This document shows positions 4,339-5,727 of a stretch of DNA of 5,727 nt, in pieces; within the stretch, counting starts at the first letter, position 1; every line of letters starts with the position of its first letter. Both the position numbers and the translations under genes were made by a program. The notes below the pieces were generated by a model. The model was not told where the DNA came from. It saw nothing but the letters and a program-made list of their open reading frames with translations, and did not search any database. The DNA comes from an uncultured bacterium (GTDB taxonomy: Bacteria; Actinomycetota; Coriobacteriia; Coriobacteriales; Coriobacteriaceae), in NCBI GenBank assembly GCA_905215945.1, contig CAJMRZ010000109.1:1-5727 (forward strand), given 5' to 3'.

Positions 4339-5643
4339 ATGGCGGTGCTCAAGGCGATCAACGGCCACACGGGGTGCGGGCGAATCAAGGACTACTTGGA
4401 GAAGGGCGGAAGGGCGCTGCTGCGCGACTTCTTCAACCTTTCCTGGGACGAGGTCGAGGACAAGGGGCTGGATGCCGCTCTTAAGGACGAAGTGGACTGG
4501 GCTCTGGAGATGGACGCATTGCGTCGTGACTACGGCAACGACAGGCCATGGAAGGGGCAGCGCGCCATCACGTTCCGTCACTACGTGATCTCCCCGGATC
4601 CTAGCGACAACATCGGTCTCGAAGGACTGCGTGAGCTAGCGCACGCCTGGGTCAGGAAGCACTTCTCCGACTACCAGGTGGCCGTCGTCTACCACGACGA
4701 CAACAGGCAGGGGATCCCGCACGCCCACATCGTGGTCAACAACACCAATCTCGAAACCGGCCGGAGGCTCCACATCCCGAACGCGCTTGATATGAACCGC
4801 AGCCTGCAGGAAGTCGCCGGGGCGAGGGGGCTGACGGCCTTCGACAACGAGATGCCGAAAGGCAGGGCAGGGCGGAGCGATCCGAGAACCCCTCCCCGAC
4901 CTCGAACGCGGTGTGCCACGTATATCAACAAAGCCGAGCGCGGAATCCTGGACGCGGGTGGCTACTCGTGGGTCAGCGACGTCAGGAACAGGGTGTCCGT
5001 GGCCAAGGTGCTGTCACGCAACGAGGGCGAGTTCATGCGAATCCTGGAGCTCATGGAGATCGAGGTTGCAGAGAATTCGTCCCAGGCGCCCAGGGAGGAC
5101 TGGATATTCTCCTTGGCGGACCAGCCATCCAGGAAGGTGTCAGGGGAGAGGCTCGGGATGACGTTCGGCAAGATAGCGCTGACGGAGCGCTTCGTGCGAA
5201 TCGGCTCTTACCATCCGGACGCCGCGTCTTCCAGGGCGATCCTCTCCATGGCCACCGACGCCGTGGAGGTCAAAGACGTTGCGGAGCTCGGCAGCCTGGC
5301 GAAGGCGGTCGAGACGAACGCGCAATATTTGATCAGATCGAGCGGGGATTACGGAAGGCGCATCGAGACGCTTCAAAGGCGCATGGAAAGGGAGCCTGAG
5401 GCCAAGGCGGCGGCGAAATGCACCGAGCGAATCCAGGAGCTCGCCGAGGCCCGGGAGTACGCCTCAAGGCACTCCCTGGTTCCAGATGAGGAGCCCGCAA
5501 GAAGGCATCAAGGCTCTGGATCCGACCGTTGGCAATACGGGTCGCAGCGTAGCGGAAACAGGCCTCAGAGGGCGGCTCAGGGCTCCTCTGCGGCAAGGCG
5601 GAACAGCAGGGACAGGCAACAACAGGAAGGGCGTAGCCGATGA
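4339..5643 (+). CDS. MOBP-type relaxase (mobilization nuclease)
   Basis: The 434-residue protein should nick one strand at oriT, stay linked to the 5' end through a tyrosine and pilot it through a conjugation channel. The relaxase domain fills the N-terminal part. The candidate nucleophile is Tyr19 (RIKDYLEKGGR). After a charged segment of about 50 residues comes ITFRHYVISPDP (77-88). The metal-binding three-His motif is formed by His119, His128 and His130 (YHDDNRQGIPHAHIVVNNTN). The C-terminal half is helical and ends in a basic, Gln/Ser/Arg-rich, probably disordered tail (from about residue 395), suited to contacts with DNA or a coupling protein. The ATG at 4339 is preferred; a TTG at 4327 inside the mobC-like gene would add four residues. 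The nearest purine-rich sequence (GAGAGG, 4319-4324) is too far away, so expression probably relies on coupling to the upstream gene. No transfer-channel genes are in the window. Confidence 0.92.
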   Translation: MAVLKAINGHTGCGRIKDYLEKGGRALLRDFFNLSWDEVEDKGLDAALKDEVDWALEMDALRRDYGNDRPWKGQRAITFRHYVISPDPSDNIGLEGLRELAHAWVRKHFSDYQVAVVYHDDNRQGIPHAHIVVNNTNLETGRRLHIPNALDMNRSLQEVAGARGLTAFDNEMPKGRAGRSDPRTPPRPRTRCATYINKAERGILDAGGYSWVSDVRNRVSVAKVLSRNEGEFMRILELMEIEVAENSSQAPREDWIFSLADQPSRKVSGERLGMTFGKIALTERFVRIGSYHPDAASSRAILSMATDAVEVKDVAELGSLAKAVETNAQYLIRSSGDYGRRIETLQRRMEREPEAKAAAKCTERIQELAEAREYASRHSLVPDEEPARRHQGSGSDRWQYGSQRSGNRPQRAAQGSSAARRNSRDRQQQEGRSR

Positions 5644-5727
5644 AGGTTCAGGTCAAGTACGGGAGCGGGCGGCTGGACGTCTTCGACACGGACTCGTACA
5701 CGCCCGCGCAGCCGTTCGGGGACGGTT
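5640..5727 (+). CDS. Start of a hypothetical gene, cut by the right edge
   Basis: An ATG at 5640 overlaps the relaxase stop by four bases (ATGA), and AGGAAGG at 5624-5630 lies nine bases ahead. The 29 visible codons read MKVQVKYGSGRLDVFDTDSY and then TPAQPFGDG, with the GC3-rich codon use of the neighbours. The short alternating strands (VQVKY, RLDVFD) suggest a beta-rich N-terminus. The position makes it a cotranscribed partner of the relaxase. I do not recognise a family from so short a piece. Confidence 0.7.
   Translation, partial: MKVQVKYGSGRLDVFDTDSYTPAQPFGDG

Noticed and set aside
1..5727. CRISPR array, tRNA or rRNA genes, complete insertion sequence
   Set aside because: No regularly spaced direct repeats, cloverleaf or rRNA-like sequence, transposase or integrase motifs were seen on either strand.

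Overview
The window is a GC-rich (roughly 60% or more), actinobacterial-looking stretch of accessory DNA. Protein style, strong GGAGG/AAGGAG ribosome sites, tight ATGA gene overlaps and the particular look of the relaxase suggest a gut Coriobacteriia (Eggerthella, Gordonibacter, Collinsella or a relative). The host is an inference; no marker gene is present. The content is the maintenance-plus-mobilization backbone of a plasmid or of an integrative/mobilizable element. No replication initiator, integrase or complete type IV secretion gene lies inside the window.

Layout. Positions 3-260 hold the end of a small helical hypothetical protein that runs in from the left edge. Positions 261-1218 have no convincing intact gene. 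They contain a probable minus-strand gene fragment (344-490 or slightly longer) and several strong inverted repeats, the most elaborate being a nested structure at 1056-1161 just ahead of the next gene. Positions 1219-1584 encode a YraN/UPF0102-like protein of the PD-(D/E)XK nuclease fold whose catalytic motif is altered. It is followed by a near-perfect double-hairpin terminator (1595-1650). A second minus-strand coding remnant (1657-1803) converges on that terminator. An exact 15-bp inverted repeat (624-638 and 1670-1684) brackets this 1-kb segment.

From about 1859 a palindromic operator-like site and a hairpin-rich leader precede parA (1998-2765), which overlaps parB (2762-3721) by four bases. 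This pair should form a DNA segregation system. Between parB and the next gene lies a 190-bp non-coding stretch packed with at least six inverted repeats (3723-3883), the best candidate for a centromere (parS) and/or an origin of transfer (oriT). It is followed by a MobC-like relaxosome protein (3911-4336), a MOBP-type relaxase (4339-5643) and, overlapping the relaxase stop by four bases, the beginning of another small gene cut by the right edge (5640 onward).

Together, ParA/ParB would keep the element in dividing cells, while MobC and the relaxase would nick it at oriT and lead one strand into a recipient. The YraN-like protein is plausibly an accessory nucleic-acid-binding protein. The least explained parts are the structured non-coding DNA at 793-1200 and 3723-3883, and the altered YraN-like active site.
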